Of a DNA stretch of 28,050 bases, positions 27,352 through 28,050 are shown in pieces. The position numbers were made by a program, and so were the translations under genes. The stretch lies in IMG/VR virus record IMGVR_UViG_3300021959_000296, positions 1 to 28,050 of that record; one strand, written 5' to 3'. The notes below the pieces were generated by a model, which was not told the DNA's origin, searched no databases, and was given only the letters and a program-made list of their open reading frames with translations. Origin of the DNA: a virus. Position 1 is the first letter of the stretch; each line of letters starts with the position of its first letter.

Positions 27352-28050
27352 TTACTGAACTTTGAGTAGCATCGTATCTGCGTTGATCCTTCCGTTCAGT
27401 TTGGTTTCAGTTGTTTTAATTACTGACATAAACTTACGTAATTGTATCTTACCACTCTTGTTGAATGTAGACAGTTGCTCTGTAGGCTTGCGTAGTGTCT
27501 TTTGTACACTCTCGTCCTCTTTAAAGCCTGTTATAGTCGTACCTTTGACTGTTAGTCCGGTGCCTGAGCGATCCAGTCCTTTAGGATCAACGTTTAGGGC
27601 TACATACTTGCCTAACTTGCGTGTCTTGGTGTTGTAAACCCAAAGCTCGCTGGCTCCAATAATTTCTACAGGATTGACACTGACCAATTTAAGGTCGGTA
27701 TCTTCTTTCTTAAACTTGAGTTTGGCTACTAGCTTGTCCTTGCTTGGGCTTTTCTTAACCCTTGCTTTGCGTGTGGTCTTTTTGAGTTGTGCAAATGCAT
27801 CACATTCCTGCAAAAGAACGTCCCACCAAGCAATATGACGCTTCCAGTCTGCTGGCTTCATGTGTGCATAGCCTTCTTTGGCTTGCTCGTCGCCTGCTTT
27901 TACTGCGGCTTGCTCTTCGGCTAGTTGCTGTTTGCGTAGAGTTGCAAACTCTACAACCTGACCAATACGTGCCTGAGGTAGCTTTTCAGCTTTGAACAGA
28001 TTATATGCATCAGGGGCGGCTTTTTTATCGTTTAAGATCACTGCATCATA
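27352..28050 (-). CDS. Unknown phage protein, 5' partial
   Basis: The frame is open to the end of the window, so the gene continues beyond 28050; the GTG at 28041 is internal. The visible 232 residues have two parts: an N-terminal helical half (RIGQVVEFATLRKQQLAEEQAAV; WKRHIAWWDVLLQECDAF) with a basic linker (TRKARVKKSPSKDK), and a C-terminal beta-rich half (LVSVNPVEIIGASELWVYN; RKLGKYVALNVDPKG) ending in VIKTTETKLNGRI. The C-terminal half suggests a small beta-barrel or repeat region. I have seen similar sequence in marine T4-like phages as an uncharacterised protein near the neck genes. Function unknown. Confidence 0.8.
   Translation of the reverse strand, partial: YDAVILNDKKAAPDAYNLFKAEKLPQARIGQVVEFATLRKQQLAEEQAAVKAGDEQAKEGYAHMKPADWKRHIAWWDVLLQECDAFAQLKKTTRKARVKKSPSKDKLVAKLKFKKEDTDLKLVSVNPVEIIGASELWVYNTKTRKLGKYVALNVDPKGLDRSGTGLTVKGTTITGFKEDESVQKTLRKPTEQLSTFNKSGKIQLRKFMSVIKTTETKLNGRINADTMLLKVQ

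Overview
This window reads as part of the genome of a marine T4-like (Straboviridae/Kyanoviridae-type) myovirus. The evidence is a run of recognisable T4 core genes: uvsX, gene 32, large terminase 17, probable small terminase 16, head completion 4, tail tube 19, tail sheath 18, dNMP kinase 1, neck 13 and a probable uvsY. AT-rich codon use, phage tRNAs for A/U-rich codons, and two genes for uptake-type proteins (a PiT-like phosphate carrier and a TRAP-type solute-binding protein) suggest a phage of an oligotrophic marine bacterium. A SAR11-like or other alphaproteobacterial host is plausible, but the sequence alone does not prove it. I see no integrase, insertion sequence or CRISPR array.

Layout. 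(1) 1-695, + strand: the 3' end of an unknown gene with tandem VEVEKI repeats, closed by a bidirectional terminator that lies inside a possible 48-aa membrane peptide. (2) 685-3481, - strand: a 444-aa protein with a possible PD-(D/E)XK nuclease core, a CDA-type deaminase, and five tRNA genes interspersed with two small genes, driven by a near-consensus sigma70 promoter (3453-3481). (3) 3482-4196, + strand: a divergent control region with an exact T4-type late promoter (TATAAATA), an unusually structured leader of about 150 nt, and two translationally coupled small genes, the first DUF3563-like. (4) 4204-8955, - strand: nucleotidyltransferase-cupin fusion, methyltransferase, small ORF, probable uvsY, acidic small protein, uvsX, a structured intergenic RNA, and gene 32 with its own near-consensus sigma70 promoter. 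(5) 8987-12330: a 587-aa probable virion protein and large terminase gp17. (6) 12357-12969, + strand: a stand-alone HNH nuclease with its own promoter and terminator. (7) 12935-17552, - strand: small proteins, the PiT-like transporter, a lipoprotein, a block of proteins with capsid-targeting-like N-termini, and probable gp16. (8) 17573-18617: a DctP-like gene with its own promoter and terminator. (9) 18634-24837: gp4, an unknown protein, a tail-tube-fold protein, gp19 and a very long gp18. (10) 24888-25251, + strand: a second HNH-like zinc protein. (11) 25214-28050, - strand: gp1, a zinc-ribbon protein, gp13, and an unknown protein that runs off the window.

Working together: the recombination/replication block (gp32, UvsX, UvsY-like) seems to run from sigma70-type promoters, while packaging and tail genes are preceded by a recurrent (G)(A/G)TAAATAC motif, a variant of the T4 gp55/gp33-dependent late promoter. 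Auxiliary genes (dctP-like, HNH, the DUF3563 pair) sit in self-contained cassettes with their own signals. The most unusual items are the signal-less DctP gene cassette, the PiT-like transporter, the structured late leader whose CTCTCC segment can pair with either of two partners (one being the ribosome binding site), the structured RNA between gene 32 and uvsX, and the tRNA with an abnormally long variable region.
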